In this document: in pieces, positions 7,000 to 13,909 of the stretch
Position numbering within the stretch: the stretch's first letter is position 1
Layout of the letters: each line of letters opens with the position of its first letter
NCBI GenBank assembly: GCA_019136035.1
Contig: JAGVUW010000797.1
Span: 1 to 20,225, forward strand
Source: Verrucomicrobiota bacterium
GTDB taxonomy: Bacteria; Verrucomicrobiota; Lentisphaeria; Oligosphaerales; JAFGRS01
Reading direction: 5' to 3'
Length of the DNA: 20,225 nucleotides
Notes under the pieces: model-generated
The model's database searches: none
The model's input: the letters and a program-made list of their open reading frames with translations, nothing else
What the model was told of the DNA's origin: nothing
Position numbers and translations under genes: made by a program

Positions 7000-7108
7000 C
7001 GGGGCCGGCTACTGGGAACCGTGGCGTCGTGGTGCTGCCGACGTCACCGCGGCTCGTGGACGCCTTCGCGTCTGTGGCCGCGCGGTCTCCAGCGGAGGCG
7101 CCGCGGGT
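7000..7108 (+). repeat. Dispersed structured repeat, copy C3 (diverged)
   Basis: The core at 7050-7092 keeps CGGCTCGTGGACGC and TTCGCGTCTGTGG but has diverged in its right third (CCGCGCGGTCTCCAG). The left arm GGCGTCGTGGTGCTGCCGACG matches C5 closely. It abuts the stop codon of the minus-strand oxidoreductase at 7109, so here the element lies at gene ends rather than in a leader. Confidence 0.75.
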
Positions 7109-8092
7109 TCACTTGCCGGTGAGGGCGATCAGCTCGCCGCCGCGGCGCATGGACTCGGTGGCGCCGATGACCAGTTCGAGGGACTTGCAGGCGTCGGCAT
7201 AGGGCGACAGGACGAGGTCCTGGTCGTTCTCGAGGATGGCGTCGAGGAAGGCCTCGTCGCACTCCTGGCCGTAGTCGTTGCCGGCCTTGCCCTCGATGAG
7301 GAGGTCCTTCTTCTGGATCTTGAAGGCGCCGCCGAGGCCGTAGGTCATCTGGCCTTCGCGGGTGTAGACGAGGAAGTCGCCATTGCCGAAGCCGGCCGGG
7401 GAGAAGCAGCCCGTGGTCATGGTGGCCACGACGCCGCTCTTGAAGTGCATGGTCACGGCCGAGGCGTCCTCGGTGTCGTAGTCGGGGACGCCGGTGACGA
7501 TGCCCTCGCGGGCCATGCCGGAGACGGCGGTGACCTCGCCGAGGAGGTAGCGCAGGACGTCGTAGTTGTGGATGGTCTGCTCGATGACCTGGCCGCCGGA
7601 GTGCTGGCGCTGGCGCCACCACCAGACCATGGGCAGGCCGCCGAGGCGGAAGCATGACACCATGCCGATCTGCTCGCCAGCCAGCCAGGCCTTGACCCGC
7701 GGCAGGGTGTCGACATAGCGGCACTGGAAGCCGACCGCGCTGATCAGCTTGGCCTTCGCCAGGGCGGCGCGGACCTTGCGGGCGTAGGCCATGCTCAGGC
7801 TCATCGGCTTCTGCACGAAGAGGTGGAGGCCCTTCTCGATGGCCATCAGCTCCATGCCGTCGTGGGCACTGGGCTCGACGCAGACGAAGACCGCGTCGAG
7901 CTTCTCCTTGTCGAGCATGTCGGCGTAGGCCGTGTAGGGCTTGGCCTGGAAGCGCTTGGCGGCAGTCTCGGCGCGGTCCGCGATCTTGTCGCAGACCGCC
8001 ACGACGCGGGCCTTGCTCGTCTTCTCCATGTGACCGAAGTGGTACTGGGCAATACCGCCGCAGCCGATGAAACCGACTCTGACCTTGTCCAT
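7109..8092 (-). CDS. Gfo/Idh/MocA-family NAD(P)-dependent oxidoreductase
   Basis: The start at 8092 is supported by AAGGAGG about 9 nt upstream on the minus strand and by the immediate Rossmann motif: MDKVRVGFIGCGGIAQ, with G10, G12 and A15. A longer in-frame extension to 8803 crosses the repeat region and is rejected. The 327-aa length is typical. The usual EKP motif at the active site is QKP (K95-P96). The C-terminal domain has IEQTIHNYDVLRYLLGE with E171, H175 and D178, matching the D/E-x3-H-x2-D site of the family. Members oxidise or epimerise sugars, inositols and sugar acids; the substrate cannot be read here. There is no signal peptide, so it is cytoplasmic. It is divergent to the GH42-like gene across a 421-bp gap, suggesting joint control. 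Confidence 0.9.
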   Translation of the reverse strand: MDKVRVGFIGCGGIAQYHFGHMEKTSKARVVAVCDKIADRAETAAKRFQAKPYTAYADMLDKEKLDAVFVCVEPSAHDGMELMAIEKGLHLFVQKPMSLSMAYARKVRAALAKAKLISAVGFQCRYVDTLPRVKAWLAGEQIGMVSCFRLGGLPMVWWWRQRQHSGGQVIEQTIHNYDVLRYLLGEVTAVSGMAREGIVTGVPDYDTEDASAVTMHFKSGVVATMTTGCFSPAGFGNGDFLVYTREGQMTYGLGGAFKIQKKDLLIEGKAGNDYGQECDEAFLDAILENDQDLVLSPYADACKSLELVIGATESMRRGGELIALTGK

Positions 8093-8136
8093 CTCTCTGG
8101 CCTCCTTGCGCAGACACACGCGGGAACGACGCTCAC

Positions 8137-8164
8137 AATCTAGCGGTGCCGCCAGGGCGGTCAA
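8137..8164 (-). promoter_or_regulatory. Putative sigma70-type promoter for the oxidoreductase
   Basis: On the minus strand TTGACC (8159-8164) and TAGATT (8137-8142) are separated by 16 nt. Transcription would begin near 8130, giving a leader of about 38 nt. This is the best -35/-10 match in the window together with the one at 8393-8422. Confidence 0.55.
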
Positions 8165-8170
8165 CCGGAG

Positions 8171-8300
8171 CCGGAAGAGGGCGAGCGGGAGGGAGGACGA
8201 GGGCGAGGACGAGGGGGGCGAGGAGGAGGAGGGGGGCGAGGGGGAGGGCGAGGGGGAGGAGGGCGAGGAGGAGGACGAGAACGAGGACGAGGGGGAGGAG
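8171..8300. repeat. Polypurine low-complexity tract
   Basis: About 130 bp of almost pure G and A on the plus strand with scattered C, built of GAGGAC, GAGGGC and GAGGAG units. It translates as Glu/Asp/Gly or Arg-rich peptides in all frames, which is compositional and not a gene. It lies between the two divergent promoters. Confidence 0.75.
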
Positions 8301-8363
8301 GTCAGACAGGTCAGACGGGTCGGACAGGTCAGACTTGTCAGACAGGTCGGACTTGTCAGACGG
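8301..8363. repeat. 9-bp tandem array, seven units
   Basis: Seven consecutive units follow the pattern GTC(A/G)GAC plus AG, GG or TT: 8301, 8310, 8319, 8328, 8337, 8346 and 8355. The variable last two bases and the A/G position differ between units while GTC-GAC is fixed. It ends 29 bp before the -35 box of the GH42-like gene. On the minus strand it would read as Ser-Asp-Leu/Lys repeats, but no gene start precedes it. Confidence 0.85.
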
Positions 8364-8392
8364 GGCCGTGCCGGGGTTTGGCGGTGTGGGTC

Positions 8393-8422
8393 TTGACATT
8401 GGGCTGGTGGGAGGGGTAGACT
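8393..8422 (+). promoter_or_regulatory. Putative sigma70-type promoter for the GH42-like gene
   Basis: TTGACA (8393-8398) is a perfect -35 and TAGACT (8417-8422) a fair -10, with 18 nt between them. Transcription would start near 8429, leaving a leader of about 85 nt. Confidence 0.5.
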
Positions 8423-8513
8423 CCTAGGGTGGCGTCGGGCCGCATGGCTGGCCTGGCGTCGTCGGCGCGGCCGCGGCGGCACGCGGGCGCGGCTTGGCCT
8501 GGAGGGCCTGACC

Positions 8514-10658
8514 ATGAGCACCCCGTTCCCATTTGGCAGCCAGTACCTGCGCGGCCTGACGCCGCATCCGGAGGACTGGGAGCTCGACCTGGCGCGGATG
8601 AAGGCGCTGGGCTTCACGCATGTCCGGGCCTGGCTGGTGTGGGGGGTTCTCGAGCCGAGTCCGGGCGAGATCGACGTCGACAGCGTCCGCGGCTTCCTGG
8701 ACCTGGCGCAGGCGCGGGGGCTGAAGGTCATCCTGCTCTTCCACCTGCATGGATGTCCGGAGTGGGCCATACGCTCGCAGCGGGCCTGCTGGTACGTGGA
8801 CAAGCGCGGTCAGCCCTTCGAGCCGCAGGCGCGGTCGAACACCCCGAGCGGCGGCTGGCCGGGCCTATGTCCGGACCACGCCATTGCGGCGAGTCTTGAG
8901 GAGAAGTTCATCAAGGCGATGGTGACGCGTCTGGGTTCTCATCCGGCCCTGGCGGCATGGGAGCCGATGAACGAGCCGCACATGTGGGTGGACACCGAGT
9001 CGAGTCCGCCGGGGGTCTTCTGTTACTGCGAGGCGACGCGGTCGGCCTTTCGCGGCTGGCTGAAGGCGCGCTATGGCACCCTGGCGGCGCTGGGGCGCTC
9101 GTGGGGGCGGCCGTTGCGTGCCTGGGACGACGTGCGGCCGCCGACGTGGCAGTACGGCTTCAGCGACTGGTGTGACTGGCGGACCTTCGCGGCCGAGTCG
9201 ATCTGCGGTCATGTGCGTCGGCGTGCCGAGGTGATCCGGGCGCACTCGGGGGTGCCGGTGATGGCGCACGCGTGGGGCGGCGGCTCGGTGCTGTGTCCGG
9301 ACCTGGGCGCCATGGCCTTCGACGACTGGAAGCAGGCCGAGGTCGTCGACCTCTGGGGCTGCAGCGGCTTTCCGCGGACCCTGCCGGAGGTGGTCTCGCT
9401 GGGGCTGAGTCTGGACAGCACGCGGAGTGCCGCGGCGGGTCGGCCGTTCTGGCAGGCCGAGCTGGGTGCGGGTGACATCGGCAGCGGCCTGGATCGCGCC
9501 GGCCGGGTGCCGCCGGAGTGGCTGGCGCTGTGGAGCTGGGAGTCGATACGCCATGGCGTCAAGGGCCTGCTGTACTGGCAGTTCCGGAAAGAGCGTCAGG
9601 GCTCCGAGCTGGGTGCCTACGGCCTCACCGACTACGCCGGCGAGGCGACGCCGAACGCGGTCGCGGCGGCGGCGGTCGGCGCCAGTCTGAACCGCCATGC
9701 GGAGGCCTTCCTGGCGGCCACGCCGGAGCCGGCGCAGGTGGCCCTCCTCTTCAGCTATCAGAGCCGCATGGTCGACTGGGCGCAGCACCGTCACTGCCGG
9801 CTGAGCCGGTCGGCGCTGGCGGGGTACTACCACCTCTTCTGGCAGTGCAGCACGCCGGTGGACATCCTCCATGACGAACGCCTCGACGCGGCGACGCTGA
9901 GCCGGTACCGCCTGGTGATTCTGCCGATGCCGGTGTGTCTGGCCGCCGGCGTGGAGGCCGTCCTGGCTGAGTACGTGCGCCAGGGCGGCTGCCTGCTCTC
10001 GGATCCGTATCTCTGTGCCCTGACGCCAGACCGGGAGCTCGACACCTGCGTCCCCGGCCGCGGCCTGGACCGCCTCTTCGGCTGTCGCGAGGACGACATC
10101 CACCGCGCCGCCGGCGCGGTGGCGCTGAGCCTGCCGGACGGCCGTCATGGCGTCGTGCGCGGCTCATCTCTGCAGGCGGGCTGGGTGCCGACGGCGCGGT
10201 CCGAGGTGGTGGCCGCCTACGCGGATGGCTCCCCGGCGGTCCTGTCGCACCGCGTCGGCGCGGGCCGCGCGGTGCTCAGCGGCGTCCATCTCGGCATGGG
10301 CTGGTCGCCCGAGGTGAGCCTGGGTGACGACCTGCGCCTCCTCGAGAGCGCGGTTGCCGACGACATCGCCGCCGAGGTTGTCCTGGACTGCGCCTCCGAC
10401 GCCGGGGTGCGCTCGACGCTGCGTCTGCCCGACGGCGTGGTCGCCAGCCTGCTCGAGGTCCCGGACGGCCGTGCCATCGTGGTCGCGATGAACCTGCGTC
10501 CCGAGCCGGTGCGGGGCGTGGTGGCGATCGCGCAGCGGGCCTTCGCTGGGGCGATGCGCATCGACGGCGCGGCGGATGTCCCGGCTGAAATCGGTGCGGA
10601 TGGCCTGGCGCTGGATCTCCCCGGCCTGGGCTGCGGCGTCTTCCTGCTGACGCCGTGA
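8514..10658 (+). CDS. GH42-like glycoside hydrolase (putative beta-galactosidase)
   Basis: The ATG at 8514 follows GGAGGG at 8500-8505. The 714-aa protein has no signal peptide, so it is probably cytoplasmic. Residues ~1-400 form a TIM barrel: FPFGSQYLRG, then DLARMKALGFTHVRAWLVWGVLEP near residues 25-48. The acid/base glutamate is in AAWEPMNEPHMW (E154), and the likely nucleophile is E316 in PFWQAELGAGD, the spacing expected of a two-domain clan GH-A enzyme. Residues ~415-620 resemble the GH42 trimerisation domain (VALLFSYQSRMVDWAQ, RYRLVILPMPVCL, GGCLLSDPYL). A small beta domain closes the protein. GH42 members mostly cleave terminal beta-galactosides; other sugars (e.g. arabinosides) are possible. 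Length fits the family. Confidence 0.85.
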   Translation: MSTPFPFGSQYLRGLTPHPEDWELDLARMKALGFTHVRAWLVWGVLEPSPGEIDVDSVRGFLDLAQARGLKVILLFHLHGCPEWAIRSQRACWYVDKRGQPFEPQARSNTPSGGWPGLCPDHAIAASLEEKFIKAMVTRLGSHPALAAWEPMNEPHMWVDTESSPPGVFCYCEATRSAFRGWLKARYGTLAALGRSWGRPLRAWDDVRPPTWQYGFSDWCDWRTFAAESICGHVRRRAEVIRAHSGVPVMAHAWGGGSVLCPDLGAMAFDDWKQAEVVDLWGCSGFPRTLPEVVSLGLSLDSTRSAAAGRPFWQAELGAGDIGSGLDRAGRVPPEWLALWSWESIRHGVKGLLYWQFRKERQGSELGAYGLTDYAGEATPNAVAAAAVGASLNRHAEAFLAATPEPAQVALLFSYQSRMVDWAQHRHCRLSRSALAGYYHLFWQCSTPVDILHDERLDAATLSRYRLVILPMPVCLAAGVEAVLAEYVRQGGCLLSDPYLCALTPDRELDTCVPGRGLDRLFGCREDDIHRAAGAVALSLPDGRHGVVRGSSLQAGWVPTARSEVVAAYADGSPAVLSHRVGAGRAVLSGVHLGMGWSPEVSLGDDLRLLESAVADDIAAEVVLDCASDAGVRSTLRLPDGVVASLLEVPDGRAIVVAMNLRPEPVRGVVAIAQRAFAGAMRIDGAADVPAEIGADGLALDLPGLGCGVFLLTP

Positions 10659-10673
10659 GGCGGCAGGCGGTGC

Positions 10674-10715
10674 TACATTGTCGCGGTCAGCAGGTCAGCG
10701 CACGCCGCCTGACCG
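10674..10715 (+). promoter_or_regulatory. Extended -10 promoter-like site with inverted GGTCAG elements
   Basis: TGCTACATT at 10671-10679 fits an extended -10 (TGn plus TACATT); no good -35 is present. Just downstream CGGTCAG (10684-10690) and GGTCAG (10693-10698) can each pair with CTGACCG (10709-10715). This gives two alternative short stems in the leader, or an operator-like arrangement, before the enolase-family gene. Confidence 0.35.
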
Positions 10716-10767
10716 ATAGGAGTGACGCGGCGTGCTTCGCGAAGGGTCCAGGCCAGGAGAGTCTCCC

Positions 10768-11898
10768 ATGGTTCCGCCACTGCGTCTCGATTCATTGAAG
10801 GCCTACGCCTTTCGGATTCCGCTGCGGACGCCCTTTCGGATCAGCGTTGGTGAGGTGACCGACAAGGAGGGGGTGCTGTTCGAGGCCCGCTGCGGCGATC
10901 TGGTGGGCTGGGGCGAGGCGGCGGTGGACGGCGTGCCCTACTACACCTGGGAGACCGTCGGGTCGGTCCTGGACGTAGCGCGGCGGGCCCTGGGTCCGGT
11001 GGCGGGGAGTCGTGCCTGGGGTCATCCCGCCGAGCTGGTCGAGGCGATGGACGCCTTCAACGGGCACTCCTTTGCCAAGGCCGGCATCGAGGCGGCGCTC
11101 TGGGATCTCTTTGGCAAGGCCGCGGGTCGCAGCGTGGCCTCGCTGATCGGCGCGGAGCGCGCCTGGGTCGAAGCCGGCCCGAGCCTCGGGATCAAGGCCT
11201 CGCCGGAGGCCCTGGTCAAGGCGGTGGGCGAGGCCCTCGACGAGGGCTGGCGCCGGGTCAAGATCAAGGTGATGCCGGGCCGCGACGTGGCCTTCATCGA
11301 GGCGGTCCGTCGGCGTTTTCCGGAGATGACGCTGATGGTCGATGCCAACAACGCCTACCTGCCGCAGGACATCGAAACCCTGGCGGGGTGGGATGCCTAC
11401 CGGCTCCTGATGATCGAGCAGCCCCTGGACCGGCACGACCTCCACTACCACGTCGAGCTGTGCCGGCGGCTGCAGACCCCGATCTGCCTGGACGAGAGCA
11501 TCGAGACCGTGCATCTGGCCGACTGCGCCCTGCGCATGAAGGCGGCGGACATCATCAACCTCAAGGTCGGCCGCGTCGGCGGCCTGGTGAACAGCCTGCG
11601 GGTGCACGACCTGGCGGTAGCGGCGGGCTGTCCGCTCTGGATCGGCAGCCGTGTGACCACCGGCGTCGCCGAGGCGAGCTACCTGGCGGCCGCGGCGCTG
11701 CCGGGCGTCACGCTACCCTCGGATGTCGGCGCCGGACGCGCCTACCTCAGTGAAGACATCGTCACGCACTTCTTCGAACGCCGCAACGGCTGCGAGTTCA
11801 GGGTGCCATCGGCCGACGAGCCCGGCTTCGGGGTCGAGGTCGACCGCGACCGGCTCGAGCGCTACACCGCCGCCGTGGTCGAGATCCCGCTGCGCTGA
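10768..11898 (+). CDS. Enolase-superfamily enzyme, muconate-lactonizing/OSBS-like subgroup
   Basis: The ATG at 10768 follows AGGAG (about 10755) and gives 376 aa; a GTG at 10732 would add 12 residues without support. The N-terminal capping domain (residues ~1-125) precedes a modified TIM barrel with all MLE-subgroup residues: catalytic lysines K165 and K167 in VKIKVMPG, metal ligands D192 (LMVDANNAY), E217 (MIEQPL) and D242 (CLDESI), and K266 (INLKVGRVGG). The overall pattern is closest to o-succinylbenzoate synthase/N-acylamino-acid racemase. The usual GGMLETG-type stretch is WIGSRVTTG here, and no other menaquinone genes are near. A racemase, epimerase or cycloisomerase role is likely; the substrate is unknown. 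It lies 109 bp after the GH42-like gene with its own promoter-like site. Confidence 0.85.
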   Translation: MVPPLRLDSLKAYAFRIPLRTPFRISVGEVTDKEGVLFEARCGDLVGWGEAAVDGVPYYTWETVGSVLDVARRALGPVAGSRAWGHPAELVEAMDAFNGHSFAKAGIEAALWDLFGKAAGRSVASLIGAERAWVEAGPSLGIKASPEALVKAVGEALDEGWRRVKIKVMPGRDVAFIEAVRRRFPEMTLMVDANNAYLPQDIETLAGWDAYRLLMIEQPLDRHDLHYHVELCRRLQTPICLDESIETVHLADCALRMKAADIINLKVGRVGGLVNSLRVHDLAVAAGCPLWIGSRVTTGVAEASYLAAAALPGVTLPSDVGAGRAYLSEDIVTHFFERRNGCEFRVPSADEPGFGVEVDRDRLERYTAAVVEIPLR

Positions 11899-11949
11899 CC
11901 CGGAAGCTGCGCCGACGGCGCCGCTTCCGGGTCTTGGCCGTGAGCCTCG

Positions 11950-12025
11950 TCGTGATCCTTGTCTTCCGGAGTTCGGAGTTCGGAGTCCGGAGTTCGGAGT
12001 TCGGAGGACGAGGACGAGGACAGGG
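11950..12025. repeat. Heptanucleotide array module, copy 1
   Basis: After TCGTGATCCTTGTCTTC come five 7-bp units AGTTCGG/AGTCCGG (11970-12004), then AGGACG-type 6-bp repeats to 12025. The same order of leader, heptamers and AGGACG tail recurs 121 bp downstream. It lies between convergent genes. Confidence 0.85.
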
Positions 12026-12070
12026 ATTGGCATGGCGCCCCGGGTCCGGGGCTCTTTGTCGTGACCCTAA

Positions 12071-12180
12071 TCGTGATCCTTGTCTTCGGGAGTCCGGAGT
12101 TCGGAGTTCGGAGTCCGGAGTTCGGAGTCCGGAGTCCGGAGTTCGGAGTTCGGAGGACGAGGACGAGGACGAGGACAGGG
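12071..12180. repeat. Heptanucleotide array module, copy 2
   Basis: It has the same leader as copy 1, nine 7-bp units (12091-12153) and a longer AGGACG tail (to 12180). The tail ends three bases before the stop codon of the minus-strand radical SAM gene. Unit number differs from copy 1 (nine versus five), showing length variation. The bases between the copies hold no gene. Confidence 0.85.
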
Positions 12181-12183
12181 ACT

Positions 12184-13503
12184 CTACACCGGGGTCGGGT
12201 GGTAGGTCGAGTAGCGCAGGCCGGGGTTGAGGGCCAGGCCGCCGCCGGGGATGGCCAGCGAGCCGCAGGCGCAGACGTAGCAGGACGGATCCTGGCCGAG
12301 CTCGTCCTTGAGGTCATCCCACATCTCGCGGGTCTCGGTGCTGACGTAGAGCTTGACCTCCTTGTCCCAGCGCCGCATCTCGCGGATGAGGTGCTGGTAG
12401 ATCATGCGGCGGGTCTCGTGGGGGAAGGGCCCGACGCGCCGTTCGCGCTCCTTGAGGGTCGGTGCCGCGGCGCGTGCCGCCTCGACGCACTCCGGGTCGA
12501 GGTGTTCCATGGGCAGGGTCTGGCTCATCGACTCGAAGGTATTCCATATATAGAGCGAGAATCCGATCGACTCGGGTCGGCTCAGGGTGACGGCCTGGCG
12601 GAGCAGTTCGGCGTACTCCTCGCGCCAGTTGCGGACCGGAATGACCGGCTTGAGCTTGTAGCGCACGGGGATGCCCATCGCCTGGCACTTGCGGCCGGCC
12701 TCGATGCGTTCCAGGGGCGTGCCGGCGCCTGGCTCCATGTATCGCGAGACGGTCTCGCAGGGGACACTCCAGACGCCGACGAGGCGGTCCTTGTGCGGCA
12801 GATCGGCGAGCCAGTCGACGTTGCCGCTGCCGGTATGGAAGTGCCCATAGCGCTCCTCGTACTGGGCGAGTTTGCGCGAGAAGAGGTCGTGGAGGCCGTA
12901 TTCGGGCTCGAGGGTGATGAGGTCAGCGCCGTGGAGGATCATGCGGAAGACGCGGTTCCACGGGTTGTTCTCGATGACGGGCCCGACGATGCGCTCCATG
13001 TACTCTTCGAGGTTGAGGGCGATGCTGAGGAACTTGCCGGCGCGGCCGGCGCCGCAGTAGAGGCAGCCGTGGGAGCAGCCGACGACGGTGCCGAAGTTAT
13101 AGGTCGGCCAGCAGACGCAGTCCTCGATGCGGTCGCGCTGGTGCGGGTGCTGGTCGATGGCGGTGCCCATGTGGCCGAAGATGGAGCCGAGGGTGTCGAG
13201 GCTGGTGCCGGCCGGACAGCGCGCCAGGAGTGGCCGCAGGTCGGGTCGGCGGTAGCTCAGGTCGATGGTGGTGAAGACCAGCGGGCGGAGGTAGGAACGC
13301 ACCGCTCCGGCGGGCACCACGGCCGGCGGCCAGAGCGCCTTGAGCTCGGCCACCACCTCGGGGAGGTTCGCCTCGGTGATCACGGTGACAGCGGCGCGGT
13401 CCAGGCCGAGGCCGCCGAGCATGCGGTCCAGGCGCACCAGGCACTCGGGGCTCTGGTAGACGCGGTCGAGGGCGTAGACCTTCAGAGGCTTCAGGGCATA
13501 CAT
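12184..13503 (-). CDS. Radical SAM protein of spore photoproduct lyase (SplB) type
   Basis: The ATG at 13503 is preceded by a GGAGAG motif on the minus strand; the product is 439 aa and stops with TAG. The radical SAM cluster motif is CxxxCxxC at C143, C147 and C150 (GCSHGCLYC). Downstream HFHTGSGNVDWLADLP, WSVPCETVSRYMEPGAG with PLERIEAGRKC, and LKPVIPVRNWREEYAEL match the SPL-type pattern. There is no cysteine between 151 and 248, where the hydrogen-donor Cys of true SPL (C141 in Bacillus) would fall. Two extra cysteines precede the motif (C129, C131), and a CxxCxC cluster lies near the C-terminus (C408, C411, C413). It is therefore SPL-like in fold but probably does another reaction. It is divergent to the M24 operon and convergent with the enolase gene. 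Confidence 0.85.
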   Translation of the reverse strand: MYALKPLKVYALDRVYQSPECLVRLDRMLGGLGLDRAAVTVITEANLPEVVAELKALWPPAVVPAGAVRSYLRPLVFTTIDLSYRRPDLRPLLARCPAGTSLDTLGSIFGHMGTAIDQHPHQRDRIEDCVCWPTYNFGTVVGCSHGCLYCGAGRAGKFLSIALNLEEYMERIVGPVIENNPWNRVFRMILHGADLITLEPEYGLHDLFSRKLAQYEERYGHFHTGSGNVDWLADLPHKDRLVGVWSVPCETVSRYMEPGAGTPLERIEAGRKCQAMGIPVRYKLKPVIPVRNWREEYAELLRQAVTLSRPESIGFSLYIWNTFESMSQTLPMEHLDPECVEAARAAAPTLKERERRVGPFPHETRRMIYQHLIREMRRWDKEVKLYVSTETREMWDDLKDELGQDPSCYVCACGSLAIPGGGLALNPGLRYSTYHPTPV

Positions 13504-13534
13504 GGCCGTCTCTCCGTGCTTCGCCGAGGTGATG

Positions 13535-13552
13535 CGGCGCCATAAGGCGCCG
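13535..13552. promoter_or_regulatory. Perfect 7-bp inverted repeat in the radical SAM leader
   Basis: CGGCGCC-ATAA-GGCGCCG lies 32-49 nt upstream of the minus-strand start at 13503. Further upstream on that strand TAGACA (13557-13562) could be a -10, but no -35 is well spaced. Operator or leader hairpin; function unknown. Confidence 0.4.
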
Positions 13553-13610
13553 GGCGTGTCTACCTTACGCCGTCAACGCGGCGCGGCAACACCCCGGCAG
13601 CCGGTCCGTC

Positions 13611-13809
13611 GCGTTCGGGCGGCGGTGCGCCTGAGGACACGCGCCGCTGCAGCCGCCTCGTCGGCGCACGGGCGCGCCGGATTATGGCTAAGCGGAAGAT
13701 CGCTCGCCACCTGTGCTGGAGCGCGAGTGTCCACAGACGCGAAGGCGTCCACGAGCCGCAACGGCGTCGACGCCACAACGACGCGATGCCTCCTACGAGC
13801 CGCCCGACT
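13611..13809 (-). repeat. Dispersed structured repeat, copy C4 (reverse orientation)
   Basis: The 43-nt core is at 13716-13758 on the minus strand, with one change (CCTTCG for CGTTCG) also seen in C3. The left arm CGGCTCGTAGGAGGCATCGCG lies at about 13787-13807. The right arm continues to a CGGCGC/GCGCCG hairpin and a degenerate module B (GGCGGCTGCAGCGGCGCG) near 13625-13660. This order is the same as in C1 and C2. Confidence 0.85.
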
Positions 13810-13841
13810 CGACGGTGGCATTGCCACCCGCGGTGCGGCGG

Positions 13842-13869
13842 TTGCATCGGTGTCGGAGGGCTCTATGGT
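13842..13869 (+). promoter_or_regulatory. Putative promoter for the M24-amidohydrolase operon
   Basis: TTGCAT (13842-13847) and TATGGT (13864-13869) are separated by 16 nt, giving a leader of about 35 nt. The -10 is the same hexamer as at 1049-1054. It begins 33 bp beyond the end of copy C4. Confidence 0.45.
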
Positions 13870-13909
13870 GAGGGCGGTGCCCGTCCCGGCGGTTACGGAG
13901 GAGCGCGTC

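Noticed and set aside
6650..7657. 335-codon plus-strand frame running over the end of the PEP-CTERM gene
   Set aside because: It passes through hairpin repeats and then runs antisense to the oxidoreductase; it shows no domain or ribosome site.
8093..8803. Upstream extension of the oxidoreductase frame
   Set aside because: The added sequence is a translated repeat (Ser-Pro-rich) through the polypurine tract and 9-bp array. The start at 8092 has a good ribosome site and begins the Rossmann fold.
11959..13545. 528-codon plus-strand frame
   Set aside because: It is antisense to the radical SAM gene and starts inside the heptamer array.
13502..13909. N-terminal extension of the M24-fold gene
   Set aside because: The open frame crosses copy C4 in reverse. 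The ATG at 13910 has a strong ribosome site and begins the conserved domain.
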